Part shown: piece after piece, positions 1 to 7,555 of the stretch
Numbering within the stretch: position 1 is the first letter of the stretch
Layout: every line of letters starts with the position of its first letter
Source of the DNA: Rhodospirillales bacterium
Lineage (GTDB): Bacteria; Pseudomonadota; Alphaproteobacteria; BOG-932; Roseiterribacteraceae
Assembly: GCA_003165335.1 (NCBI GenBank)
Contig: PLTD01000127.1
Coordinates: 1-64,000 of the forward strand
DNA: 64,000 bases
Direction: 5' to 3'
Program-made: the position numbers and the translations under genes
The notes under the pieces: model-generated
Seen by the model: the letters and a program-made list of their open reading frames with translations, nothing else
Databases searched by the model: none
What the model was told of the DNA's origin: nothing

Positions 1-2
1 AC

Positions 3-230
3 TATGGCGCAGCCGACATCGCGGTCAGCCTGAGGCTGTTGCGCGCCTATAACGACATCGCCTTCGCCGCTCAAAGCAATGAAGTTCGTAGCGCTCTTCT
101 TGATCGGGCTGACAGAGTCATTGCCGGCTGTACGCCACATCTTTCTGAAGACGCCATTAGCAATCTGCGGCGACGGCTCGCGCCACTGGCTGGACCCGTC
201 GGTGATCCGGCCATAGGACATGCTCAGTGA
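3..230 (+). CDS. C-terminal fragment of a DUF2254-like membrane protein (partial)
   Basis: The frame is open from the first bases of the window and stops at 228-230, so only the last 75 residues are visible and the start lies to the left. It begins YGAADIAVSLRLLRAY, followed by a helical, arginine-rich tail (RADRVIAGC, NLRRRLAPLAG). This resembles the cytoplasmic C-terminal end of DUF2254 predicted integral membrane proteins, whose function is unknown. The identification rests on my memory of the family pattern and on a short segment, so it is tentative. The gene lies within the presumed genomic island. Confidence 0.5.
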   Translation, partial: YGAADIAVSLRLLRAYNDIAFAAQSNEVRSALLDRADRVIAGCTPHLSEDAISNLRRRLAPLAGPVGDPAIGHAQ

Positions 231-746
231 AGCAGCCGTATCAACCATGGGTGGCGTATATCGCTAAACTGTATCTATTTTACACACCTCCAACACCACA
301 CGGCGGGACACGACCTCAAACCGGCAGCAGCTCAACCCTGCGCAAATACCGTGTGAATAGATACGCGGTGCGGGCGGCTGCAATCGCTCCTGCCTAACGA
401 GTTGAGTCAGGACCAATCTTAGTTTGCTGAAGTTTTGCTGACGAGGCTCGGTGGCTATTGATCGCGGCGCCTGGATATACTTATTCCCACATGCATGCAG
501 ACGATTTGAATTTCACGTTCGGCATTCGCAAGCTCGGTGTTCTCGCCGGTTTCTGCAGTGCCATCACTCTCGAAATGCCGCAATTCAAAACGGACGCAAA
601 TCGCTCAGCCGCATTGGTCGCTGTCGCAATCCATCTTGCGGAATATTTCGCTCAGAAATGCGTTTGAGTTGATCCAGGTCAAGGACCGACGGCGGTTTTG
701 TAGCCATTTTACCTTTGGGTCGTCTTTGTCCGAGACAAGGGGCGCG
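231..746. other. Non-coding or decayed stretch with one possible gene remnant
   Basis: About 515 bases separate the DUF2254-like end from the kinase start. An open frame at 458-667 (+) reads into LAEYFAQKCV at its end and looks more protein-like than random, but I do not recognise it and it has no ribosome binding site. The kinase frame is also open upstream to 537 without any recognisable domain. I see no RNA gene or clear terminator here. A decayed gene is the most likely content. Confidence 0.3.
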
Positions 747-1562
747 ATGAAGAAGCAAGCTCTCACTGCACCCCAAGCTAGACCTGTGTCCGAAGATCTT
801 AATCCTGAGCGCCAGTCGATCGAGTGCAATCGATTGCAGTCGGCGTTGATCTCTTCAATTTCGCATGATCTCAAGACGCCCCTCACAACCATTTTGGGTG
901 TGGCCAAAATGCTTCGTGATACTCCTCGCGCTTTGAGTGCAGGCACTAAAGTCAATCTCCTCACGGACATTATCGAAGAAGCCGAGCGACTTGACCGGTA
1001 CGTTACCAGTTTGCTCAACATGGCGAAGCTGGAAGCCGGCAGCGCCGCACCAATTTTCTCACTGTATGACATCGATGACATTGTGAGCGCCACCTTAAGG
1101 CGGACGGCTAAAATTTTGGCGCACCACCATGTCGAACTAGACCTCGACTCGGATCTGCCAATGGTGAAGCTTGACGGTCCCTTGTTCGAGCAAGTCTTGT
1201 TCAATTTGCTGGACAATGCGGCGAAGTATTCTCCGCGGGAGTCGGCCATTCGTATCCGCGCCCGGCGCGACGCAGACGCGGTCTGTCTGCAAGTGCTCGA
1301 CGAAGGCCCCGGCATTCCAGATGCCGAACTGAATTCCATTTTCGAGAAGTTCTACCGCGTAAATAACGGCAATCAGGCACCGGCCGGTACTGGGCTCGGC
1401 TTGACGATCTGCCGCGGTTTCATCGAAGCCATGCACGGAAGCATAACTGCTGCCAATCGGATCGGCCAAAGAGGGGCGGTATTCACGGTCAAAGTGAATT
1501 CTAGTCGAGAACCGCCGGATCATGATCCATTGGAGCGGAAACCACTCGCGATGGTGGCTTGA
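747..1562 (+). CDS. Stand-alone KdpD-like histidine kinase core
   Basis: The 271-residue protein has the C-terminal catalytic core of a KdpD-type sensor kinase. The H-box SHDLKTPLT carries the phospho-accepting His at residue 40. It is followed by the N-box (NLLDNAAKYS), G1 (DEGPGIPD), the F-box (FEKFYR) and G2 (GTGLGLTICRG) of the HATPase_c domain. Full KdpD proteins (about 900 residues) have KdpD/Usp domains and four membrane helices ahead of this core; all are absent. The ATG at 747 is chosen for the AAGGGG sequence just upstream, although the frame is open back to 537. No kdpFABC or kdpE gene is next to it. It could be a soluble orphan kinase or the surviving end of a truncated gene. The fold is secure; the function is not. 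Confidence 0.75.
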   Translation: MKKQALTAPQARPVSEDLNPERQSIECNRLQSALISSISHDLKTPLTTILGVAKMLRDTPRALSAGTKVNLLTDIIEEAERLDRYVTSLLNMAKLEAGSAAPIFSLYDIDDIVSATLRRTAKILAHHHVELDLDSDLPMVKLDGPLFEQVLFNLLDNAAKYSPRESAIRIRARRDADAVCLQVLDEGPGIPDAELNSIFEKFYRVNNGNQAPAGTGLGLTICRGFIEAMHGSITAANRIGQRGAVFTVKVNSSREPPDHDPLERKPLAMVA

Positions 1563-1718
1563 CAGATAATCTAACCGTGGACCCTAAGAGCCAACCATGA
1601 GGGCCACACAGGGAATGACCGCTTTCGCGATCAGGCGTCCGAATGTCCGTGCCTGCCTTGGGGTCGAGAGCAGATGGCGCTTCCGTGGGTACCAATCGTC
1701 AGATGCTCACCAGTAGCC

Positions 1719-2333
1719 CTATATCAGCCGCCGAAGATCACGGATGATGGATTGGATTTGTGGCCAAGGAAACGCATCGTCGCTGTCCCGCGTTTCTCCC
1801 ATCCGCAAGACCAACGTGAGTTTCGTGAGAACGCCGGCGAGATTACTGGCAGGGAGAGCAAAAGCGCGGAAAGCCAATTCCTCCCGCCTTTCGAAAGCGA
1901 GCGCTTGTTGCTGGTCGGCCACGGCTAATCCGCTTGCTGTGGCTTCCGCATCCCAACGAGCCATTCGGGCGGCAAGCTCGGCATGCAGGCTCCCGCGCAA
2001 TGCCTCCAGGTTTGGCCTGTCGGAAAGTGTACGGTCGATGTCTTCGTGGGTCGTGACCCAGGTTGGTGCCGTTGACGACGGCAACGAAATCGCCACGCGT
2101 GGAAACCCCACGGAGCGAGCAAGAGCAGATTCCAGCTTTCCCCATTCCCGACACCAGCGCCTTGCGTCGGCGTCGGCCTGCCCCCAGTCACGGTACAACG
2201 CGGCGATGGGGTCGGCTGCGGAACCGGTTGGGCGGCCACGGAGATTTCGAGCCAAGGGCACTGTCGCCGCACCGGTCAGCAATGCACGACGGGTTACACC
2301 AGGCAGACTTGTGGTATCCTCGGACTCAGCCAT
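1719..2333 (-). CDS. Hypothetical protein with a Tat-like N-terminus
   Basis: The 204-residue protein is not recognised. Near its start it has TRRALLTGAATVPLAR, which resembles a twin-arginine signal but with a weak hydrophobic stretch, so export is uncertain. The rest is soluble and mostly helical, rich in Ala, Arg and Trp, with paired helices (LHAELAARMARWDAEA). It faces the XRE regulator at 2493, and two matching palindromes lie in the shared upstream region, so it may be controlled by that regulator. It converges with the kinase gene. Length and composition look like a real gene rather than a shadow, because the opposite-strand frame has no recognisable features. Confidence 0.55.
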   Translation of the reverse strand: MAESEDTTSLPGVTRRALLTGAATVPLARNLRGRPTGSAADPIAALYRDWGQADADARRWCREWGKLESALARSVGFPRVAISLPSSTAPTWVTTHEDIDRTLSDRPNLEALRGSLHAELAARMARWDAEATASGLAVADQQQALAFERREELAFRAFALPASNLAGVLTKLTLVLRMGETRDSDDAFPWPQIQSIIRDLRRLI

Positions 2334-2427
2334 CGTCCAAGCTCCTGATAGACTATGGATGTGGCTAGGCTGAGAGTGGTGCTAGCGCACGACTGTTAAC
2401 CGTCCAGCATGAAGACCGGCGCCACAG

Positions 2428-2446
2428 ATAGTAGCATAGTTACTAT
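2428..2446. promoter_or_regulatory. Operator-like palindrome, copy 1
   Basis: ATAGTAGCATAGTTACTAT is an imperfect 19-bp inverted repeat: perfect six-base ends (ATAGTA/TACTAT), an inner C/G pair, one mismatch per arm and a three-base centre. The same layout recurs at 2471-2489, which points to one DNA-binding protein. It lies 95 bases before the start of the 1719-2333 gene, between two divergent genes. That the XRE protein binds it is inferred. Confidence 0.5.
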
Positions 2447-2470
2447 TTGTAACGCCAAAGATCAAGAGAC

Positions 2471-2489
2471 TTAGTAACGGTGCTACTAA
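2471..2489. promoter_or_regulatory. Operator-like palindrome, copy 2, touching the XRE start codon
   Basis: TTAGTAACGGTGCTACTAA matches copy 1 in size and pattern, giving the consensus WTAGTARCNNNGYTACTAW. The centres are 43 bp apart, close to four helical turns. This copy ends three bases before the ATG at 2493 and replaces any Shine-Dalgarno sequence, which suggests autorepression and possibly a leaderless message. Confidence 0.5.
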
Positions 2490-2492
2490 TTT

Positions 2493-2726
2493 ATGACGAT
2501 CAGTCCAACGCAATGTAGAATGGCGCGCGCGGCTCTTCAGCTTGGCATCCGAGAGCTTGCCGCCCTGGCGAAGGTATCGCCGAACACGATCTCTCGACTG
2601 GAACGGGGCGAGAGCCTGTTTGAAAGTACGTTGTGTGATATCCAAAGTGCTTTGGAAGCGGCTGGTATTGAATTCATCCCTGAAAATGGCGGCGGCGCGG
2701 GGGCGCGGCTAAAACACAAAGGTTGA
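2493..2726 (+). CDS. Small XRE/Cro-family transcriptional regulator
   Basis: The 77-residue protein is essentially one helix-turn-helix domain: CRMARAALQLGIRELAALA, then KVSPNTISRLERG as the recognition helix region, then a C-terminal helix. It matches the short single-domain XRE proteins common in alphaproteobacteria and on mobile elements. No sensor or toxin domain is attached. Its start codon abuts operator copy 2, so it probably represses itself and perhaps the divergent gene at 1719-2333. There is no recognisable ribosome binding site, because the palindrome occupies that place. Confidence 0.8.
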   Translation: MTISPTQCRMARAALQLGIRELAALAKVSPNTISRLERGESLFESTLCDIQSALEAAGIEFIPENGGGAGARLKHKG

Positions 2727-2740
2727 AGCGAAGCCGGCGC

Positions 2741-2971
2741 TTACCCGATAAACCGAGCAACCATCACACCGATCAGCAAACCGACGACCAGACCGCTGCC
2801 GGCAGCGCCGAGCAGCCAGGTCAGCTGCTTGTCGGCGGTGCGGGCTGAGGCGAACGACGCAGACAGGGCGCGAGTCATTTCGTCGAGTCCTGAGCGCGCG
2901 CGGTCGAGCGCTTCCCTGTCGGCTTGACATCCTGATCGTTCCTGGCGGACATAGGCGAGGGCTTGCCGCAA
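2741..2971 (-). CDS. Small protein with one C-terminal membrane helix
   Basis: The 76-residue frame has a charged helical N-terminal half (DREALDRARSGLDEM) and one hydrophobic segment near the end (LVVGLLIGVMVARFIG). It would sit in the inner membrane with its bulk in the cytoplasm. The only usable start is TTG at 2971; the frame is open a little further to a stop with no ATG. Its 5' end borders the antisense of the DJ-1/PfpI remnant, so it may itself be truncated. No family is recognised. Confidence 0.4.
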   Translation of the reverse strand: MRQALAYVRQERSGCQADREALDRARSGLDEMTRALSASFASARTADKQLTWLLGAAGSGLVVGLLIGVMVARFIG

Positions 2972-2976
2972 CAGTT

Positions 2977-3370
2977 CCAGACTTGGATGTGCAGGATTGG
3001 ATCAGGCGCATAGATGCCACCAGTCGATGGACGACATCAGTGCACCGGCGCTTTGATCCTGGGAGCAGCGGGTATATTGGCCGGTCGTAAAGCATCGACC
3101 CATTGGCGCGCGAAAGCTGGTCTCGCTCAGTTCGGTGCAGAGTTTTCGGCGGATCGGGTTACGGTCGACGGTAAATATATGACCAGCGCCGGCGTCAGCG
3201 CGGGGCTCGATATGGGGCTGAGACTATGCGCCGAGCTTGCCGGGCGCGATATCGCCGAGGCCATTCAACTCAGCATGCAATACGATCCCCAGCCAACCTT
3301 CGATGCAGGTGATCCAGCCACTGCCACAGACGACCGACTCAAGTTGATCGAGACCGTCCTGCGGCAGTGA
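2977..3370 (+). pseudogene. DJ-1/PfpI-family (isonitrile hydratase-like) remnant, frameshifted
   Basis: Two frames together make the C-terminal half of a DJ-1/PfpI protein. The first reads DVQDWIRRIDATSRWTTSV (from about 2980). The second continues CTGALILGAAGILAGR and then THWRAKAGLAQFG, ASAG-type turns and YDPQPTFDAG. The catalytic Cys of the nucleophile elbow (V-C-T-G) falls exactly at the frame change near 3040, where two bases seem to be missing. The N-terminal half of the family (about 100 residues) is absent. Family members such as isonitrile hydratase act on small molecules through that Cys. With both a truncation and a frameshift this is a dead gene. Confidence 0.7.
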
Positions 3371-3520
3371 AGTCCGTGCCTCTTACGTTCAAAAGTCAAA
3401 ATATTTGGAACAGAGCGGGCCCCATCGGGCCATCGACAAACGCTCTAAGACATGGTCGGATAGGGTTATGAACGCGCGCCGCTCGCACACCTCGCTGATT
3501 ATTACCGCCAACTGTTTGAT

Positions 3521-3575
3521 GGTGGGTTAACGCGCGTTTGATCGTCCGCAACCCGCCTTGGAGGCGGGTTTTTTT
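3521..3575 (+). terminator. Intrinsic terminator with a competing upstream arm (possible attenuator)
   Basis: ACCCGCC (3551-3557) and GGCGGGT (3563-3569) form a 7-bp GC stem with a five-base loop, followed by a T run to 3575: a textbook rho-independent terminator on the + strand. The segment GGTGGGTT at 3521-3528 can pair over all eight bases (one G-U) with AACCCGCC at 3550-3557, which would break the terminator stem. The terminator sits 40 bases before the start of the next gene (3616). It could therefore be an attenuator for that gene, or simply the end of an upstream transcript. Confidence 0.65.
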
Positions 3576-3615
3576 AATTGCCTGTCTCCTGGGTATTCGA
3601 ACAAAGGAGACCGAA

Positions 3616-4314
3616 ATGTCGCACGGCCCCCACCCGCTCGACACCTTTCCAATGAGAAAAATTGTAGTTTTCGGCAATGCTGGCGCCGGAAAATCCAGGC
3701 TCACGCGGCAACTGGCTGAGGCTACAGGGCGTCCCCTGTACTGCCTGGATATGCTTGAATTTCGGGCGGGCAGATATTGGCCGGACGAAGCAGGCGGCGG
3801 CAAGATTCCGGAGGACGAATATCGGAAGCTTCATGCCGAAATGATTGAACGGGATGAGTGGATCATAGAAGGCTTTGGCAGCGTCTCTTTAACTTGGCAA
3901 AGGCTCGCCGCAGCCGACACGCTTGTTTACATAGACCTGCCCCTAACGACGCACTTCAAGTGGGTTACCAGCCGATTTGCCTCGAGTCTCTTCAAGAATC
4001 CGCCGGGTTGGCCTGAGAATAGCCCTCTTTGGGGCAGCACATTGCACAGCTACAGGAATGTTTGGCGTTGTCACCGTTGGTTGACGCCGAAGTATAGGCA
4101 ACTTGTGGCCGAGGCCCGATCTTACAAACGAGTCCATCATCTGAAGTCAGGACGCGGCCTTTCTTCAAGCAATCAAACAGGAGCACCGACACGCCTAACG
4201 AAATGGGGACGATACATGCATCCAGCCGTCGTCATAACGCGAATGTCCGATTCCGCGCATCGCGGCCGCTTTCTGTGGCGCTCCTCTCTCCGCAGCGCGG
4301 ACATAGCTAGGTGA
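3616..4314 (+). CDS. P-loop adenylate kinase-like protein with a frameshifted C-terminus
   Basis: This 232-residue frame starts at the ATG at 3616, five bases after AAAGGAGA. It carries a Walker A motif FGNAGAGKS and the pattern of small adenylate-kinase/topology-modulation-like P-loop proteins (YCLDMLEFRAG, DEWIIEGFGS, ADTLVYIDLP). These probably phosphorylate a nucleotide or small molecule, substrate unknown. Family members usually end soon after the HHLKS motif. Here, one frame over, the bases read QDAAFLQAIKQEHRHA followed by a stop at 4196-4198, which is the expected ending. A single indel near 4146 has therefore replaced the native end with about 55 unrelated residues. The core fold should be intact; function is uncertain. 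Confidence 0.65.
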   Translation: MSHGPHPLDTFPMRKIVVFGNAGAGKSRLTRQLAEATGRPLYCLDMLEFRAGRYWPDEAGGGKIPEDEYRKLHAEMIERDEWIIEGFGSVSLTWQRLAAADTLVYIDLPLTTHFKWVTSRFASSLFKNPPGWPENSPLWGSTLHSYRNVWRCHRWLTPKYRQLVAEARSYKRVHHLKSGRGLSSSNQTGAPTRLTKWGRYMHPAVVITRMSDSAHRGRFLWRSSLRSADIAR

Positions 4315-4469
4315 AACCAATCGCCTGCTGTGCGCCTCCATTCCCATGAGTAAGAGGATCAGATTTCCCGTTTCCCCGATACTCCGGACTAAACGAGCGC
4401 TGTTGCGCGACGCGGACGCCGCATCACTGAGCGATTTTTGTGGTCTGATTCCGGTGATGACGATCGAGG

Positions 4470-4498
4470 TTGATAGTCTCGATTCTTTATAGTAGATA
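4470..4498 (+). promoter_or_regulatory. Candidate promoter of blaI-blaR1
   Basis: TTGATA (4470-4475) and TAGATA (4493-4498) are spaced by 17 bases and lie 26 bases ahead of the blaI start. The AT-rich stretch TATAGTAGATATA overlaps the -10 element and has partial dyad symmetry, a plausible place for BlaI to bind its own promoter. The operator assignment is inferred. Confidence 0.45.
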
Positions 4499-4523
4499 TA
4501 ACCACACTTGTAGGAGATTGGTG

Positions 4524-4910
4524 ATGGCGCAACCAAGGCTGAGCAAGCTGGAGCTTCAGATCATGGAGGCGCTCTGGACGCACGGGCCGTCATCGGTGCG
4601 CGAGGTGCAGGAGCGTTTTCCTGAAGAGACCAGGCCGGCGTACACGACTGTGCAGACGATGATCTATCGGCTGGAGGTCAAGAAGGTCGTGTGCCGGACG
4701 AGGAAGATTGGCAACGCCCATATCTTCGACGCCATGATCAGCAAGGCGTCCGCACAGCGTCGCCTGATCGACGATTTCCTCGGCATGTTCGGCGGCCGGG
4801 CGCAGCCGCTGATGGCCCATCTGATCGAGAGCGGGAAACTCACGCTCGATGATGTCCGGGAAGCCGAGAAACGGCTGCAGGAGCTGGCAGAAAAGGGGAA
4901 GCGGCCATGA
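4524..4910 (+). CDS. BlaI/MecI-family repressor
   Basis: The 128-residue protein has the BlaI winged-helix pattern from the first residues: LSKLELQIMEALWTHGPSSV, then the recognition region YTTVQTMIYRLEVKK, then a helical dimerisation tail. Family members dimerise on dyad operators and are inactivated by cleavage after a signal from their BlaR1 partner. The ATG at 4524 is seven bases after TAGGAG. The stop overlaps the BlaR1 start by four bases (ATGA), so the two are translationally coupled. No beta-lactamase or penicillin-binding protein gene follows, so the regulated target is unknown and may include only this operon. Confidence 0.9.
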   Translation: MAQPRLSKLELQIMEALWTHGPSSVREVQERFPEETRPAYTTVQTMIYRLEVKKVVCRTRKIGNAHIFDAMISKASAQRRLIDDFLGMFGGRAQPLMAHLIESGKLTLDDVREAEKRLQELAEKGKRP

Positions 4911-6931
4911 TCTTTGCGATCCTCGACCACCTCTGGCAATCGACGTTGGTTGTCGCGGTTGTTGCCCTCATGGCCGTTGTGTATCGCAGAAGTAGCGCCG
5001 GGATCCGCTACCGGCTCTGGCTGGCGGCTTCGGTCAAATTCCTCGTTCCGTTCGCGGCTCTCAATTCATTCGGCAAATGGCTGGCGCCCGCCTCGCCTCC
5101 GGCGTTCGACATGACGCCGGGAATCCTGCTGATCCAGCAGGCGGCGCAACCAGTTCTGGAGTTCCCTAGTTCGATGGAGCAAGCGGTAACAGCGTTCGAT
5201 CCGACGCTGATTCTGGAAACCGTGTGGGCGGTTGGCTTCCTCGCGGTCGCGACGGCGTGGCTTGTCAGATGGCTACGGGTTCGCGCGATCGTTCGATCCG
5301 CCCGGCAACTCGGCTGGACTGGACCAGTGCCGATCATGTCATCGGCCACGCTGATCGAACCGGTACTGGTCGGGATCCGGCGTGCAGTCCTGCTCGTCCC
5401 CGAACGTCTGCCGGACCATCTCACCCAGCCGCAGATCGAGGCCATTCTGGCGCACGAGTTCTGCCATCTGCGCCGCCGCGACAATCTTACTGCTACCATC
5501 CACATGCTGGTCGAGGCACTGTTCTGGTTCTACCCGCTAATCTGGTGGATCGGCGCCCGTATGATCGCGGAGCGCGAGCGCGCCTGCGACGAGGCCGTCG
5601 TAGGGGCCGGCCATGACCCCGAAGCCTATGCGCGCGGCATCCTCGAAACCTGCAGGCTCTATCTCCAATCGCCTCTCGCCTGCGCGGCCGGCGCATCCGG
5701 CTCGAATCTCAAGAAACGCCTGGAGATGATCATGACCGCTTACCCGTCACGGCCGCTCGGCCTGACTGCAAGGTCTTTCCTGGTTGGTGTGGGCGTCTGC
5801 GCCTTGGCGTCACCGGTTGCCGCCGGGCTGCTTGGGGCGCCAAGCGGCCCGATACGGGCTCCGCAATCAATTGCGACGTCCGCCGCAGCCGAAAGCGCCG
5901 CTGCGCCTGGGCCCTCGACGGCTGATGTTGAGCGGCTTCGGGAGGAGCAGCAAAAGCCACGACAGATAGTTCCGTTCGATCCGCCGAAGTTCGATCGATA
6001 TGTCGGATACTACGAGTTGGCGTCGAATTTTGTTTTCAAAGTCACAAGGGACGGCGACAAGTTCTTCGCTCAGCTCACCGGTCAGGGCGCTGTCGAATGG
6101 TATCCGGAGAGCGACTCTAAATTCTTTGCAACAGTGGTGGCCGCGCAGATCAGCTTCGTCACCGATGCGCAGGGGAATGCAACCGAGCTCGTCCTGCACC
6201 AGAACGGCCTGGAACAGCATGCTAAGCGGATCGAAGAGGCGACCGCGACAAATATCGAGTCAATGATTGCCCGGCGCATCGAGGGCAAGACGCCCAGCCC
6301 GGGCACCGAGGCATTCGTCCGCAAATGGCTCGCTTCGGTCGAAGCCGGGCACCCCAGCTATGATGAAATGACACCGGAACTGGCACAAGCGGCACGGACG
6401 CAATGGCCTAGAACTAGTGAGATCATAAAGACATTCGGAGCTCTCAAAGATGTCCGGTTCATTCGCGTCGATCCGCAGGGTATCGATATCTACGAGGTGG
6501 ATTTCGAGAACGGGAAGGGGGAAGTGTCAATTGCGCCGCTGACAGCGGACGGTAAGGTAGGCGGCTTATTTTTGAGGAATTTTGATACGCCTGCAACCGA
6601 CCCGGCCACCGCCCGGCGGATCGCGAACAATACACCTAGCCCCGGAACGGAAGCATCCATACGCCGATGGCTTGCCTCGGTTGAAGCCGGACAGCCGAAC
6701 TATGATGAGATGGTGCCGGAACTTGCTGAAGCGGCACGTGCGCAATGGCCAAAGATCAGTGAGAGGATAAAGCCATTCGGTGCTCTTAAAACCATCAAAT
6801 TTCTTCGCGTCAACCCGCAAGGCTTCGACGTCTATGAAGCTGATTTCGAAAACAACAAGATCGAAGTGACGATCGCGCCGCTTACGGCGGACGGTAAGGT
6901 CGCCACTCGGTTTTGGACGCTCTTGCCTTGA
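4907..6931 (+). CDS. BlaR1-like M56 membrane metalloprotease with a duplicated C-terminal domain
   Basis: The 674-residue protein begins with hydrophobic segments (SVKFLVPFAALNS), then the M56 zinc protease motif HEFCH at residues 183-187 in a cytoplasmic loop, followed by EALFWFYPLIWW and the RERACDEAVV signature. A further membrane helix lies near residue 300. In classical BlaR1 the C-terminal part is a penicillin-binding sensor. Here residues of about 350-440 look like a DUF3471-type lipocalin-like domain, followed by two near-identical repeats (462-560 and 576-674) starting TPSPGTEA. No SxxK beta-lactam sensor motif was noticed, so the ligand is probably not a beta-lactam. It is coupled to blaI by an ATGA overlap and is presumed to cleave BlaI. 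Confidence 0.85.
   Translation: MIFAILDHLWQSTLVVAVVALMAVVYRRSSAGIRYRLWLAASVKFLVPFAALNSFGKWLAPASPPAFDMTPGILLIQQAAQPVLEFPSSMEQAVTAFDPTLILETVWAVGFLAVATAWLVRWLRVRAIVRSARQLGWTGPVPIMSSATLIEPVLVGIRRAVLLVPERLPDHLTQPQIEAILAHEFCHLRRRDNLTATIHMLVEALFWFYPLIWWIGARMIAERERACDEAVVGAGHDPEAYARGILETCRLYLQSPLACAAGASGSNLKKRLEMIMTAYPSRPLGLTARSFLVGVGVCALASPVAAGLLGAPSGPIRAPQSIATSAAAESAAAPGPSTADVERLREEQQKPRQIVPFDPPKFDRYVGYYELASNFVFKVTRDGDKFFAQLTGQGAVEWYPESDSKFFATVVAAQISFVTDAQGNATELVLHQNGLEQHAKRIEEATATNIESMIARRIEGKTPSPGTEAFVRKWLASVEAGHPSYDEMTPELAQAARTQWPRTSEIIKTFGALKDVRFIRVDPQGIDIYEVDFENGKGEVSIAPLTADGKVGGLFLRNFDTPATDPATARRIANNTPSPGTEASIRRWLASVEAGQPNYDEMVPELAEAARAQWPKISERIKPFGALKTIKFLRVNPQGFDVYEADFENNKIEVTIAPLTADGKVATRFWTLLP
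6290..6931 (+). repeat. In-frame tandem duplication inside blaR1
   Basis: Bases 6290-6590 and 6632-6931 encode two copies of a roughly 100-residue unit. Shared landmarks are TPSPGTEA, WLASVEAG, YDEM, PELA, AARAQWP/AARTQWP, FGAL and IAPLTADGKV. The spacing is 342 bases. Identity is high at protein level but the DNA has drifted, so the duplication is not very recent. The unit resembles small secreted alpha/beta domains found next to catalytic domains and is presumably periplasmic. Confidence 0.8.
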
Positions 6932-6991
6932 ACATTGCTCGTCTCGGCGGGAGTCTACACGAACCGGGCAGTCGATGAATTTGCAATTATG

Positions 6992-7020
6992 AGGAAACCG
7001 AAATGAGGTGTTTCCTTTTT
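6992..7020 (+). terminator. Rho-independent terminator after blaR1
   Basis: AGGAAAC (6992-6998) pairs with GTTTCCT (7010-7016) across an 11-base loop, followed by TTTT to 7020. It lies 60 bases after the blaR1 stop in the sense direction. Confidence 0.6.
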
Positions 7021-7555
7021 GCCGATCCAGCAAGCTAGGCGTAGTGGCGAAAGGCATTGTGCGGGCGACCCGGCCGCGTGATTGGGGTGCAAGCCCTAGA
7101 TCGAGCGTCCGCTATCGAACCTGGACGCCCTTTCCTTCATCCAAGGTATTTGGAACGTACTTCGCTGCCCCTGATATCAACCGCTTGAGCGTTCCAAAAT
7201 TCTGCTGTGAATGTCTGCAGTCGCTAGGGCGAGATCCGAAAGCCGACTGGCAGAAATCCCCCCACCTCGGTCATTCGACGAATCTGAATTGAAGGGCCGG
7301 TACTGGCGCAAAGCTAGCCTCTGGCCGACCGCAGTTTTAATCCGAAGGATGCGCAAAACTGGCTGATTTATCCCAGTGCGAATGTAGATCATTACGAAAA
7401 TTGATTTCAGCGAATGGCTCTTGAGTTAGATTGTCTGTACCTGGGAGGGCACCGGCGCCGTTTTCGACCGCACGGATATGCCGGAATTCAAACAAGCCTA
7501 TGACGTCATTGTGAAATAATTTGAACGCATTTGGGCATATGAAACCGGACCACTC
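7021..7555. other. Gene-free stretch with a possible short coding remnant
   Basis: I find no credible complete gene. Bases 7430-7519 (+) read as a short frame ending in TDMPEFKQAYDVIVK and a stop, with another in-frame stop just upstream. It looks like the last 25-30 codons of a lost gene whose family I do not recognise. No clear promoter for the exported-protein operon at 7556 stands out. Confidence 0.3.

Noticed and set aside
605-1339. Long open frame on the minus strand opposite the kinase gene
   Set aside because: It is an antisense shadow; the plus strand carries all kinase motifs.
7008-7292. 94-codon frame after blaR1
   Set aside because: It starts inside the terminator region and has no protein-like pattern or ribosome binding site.
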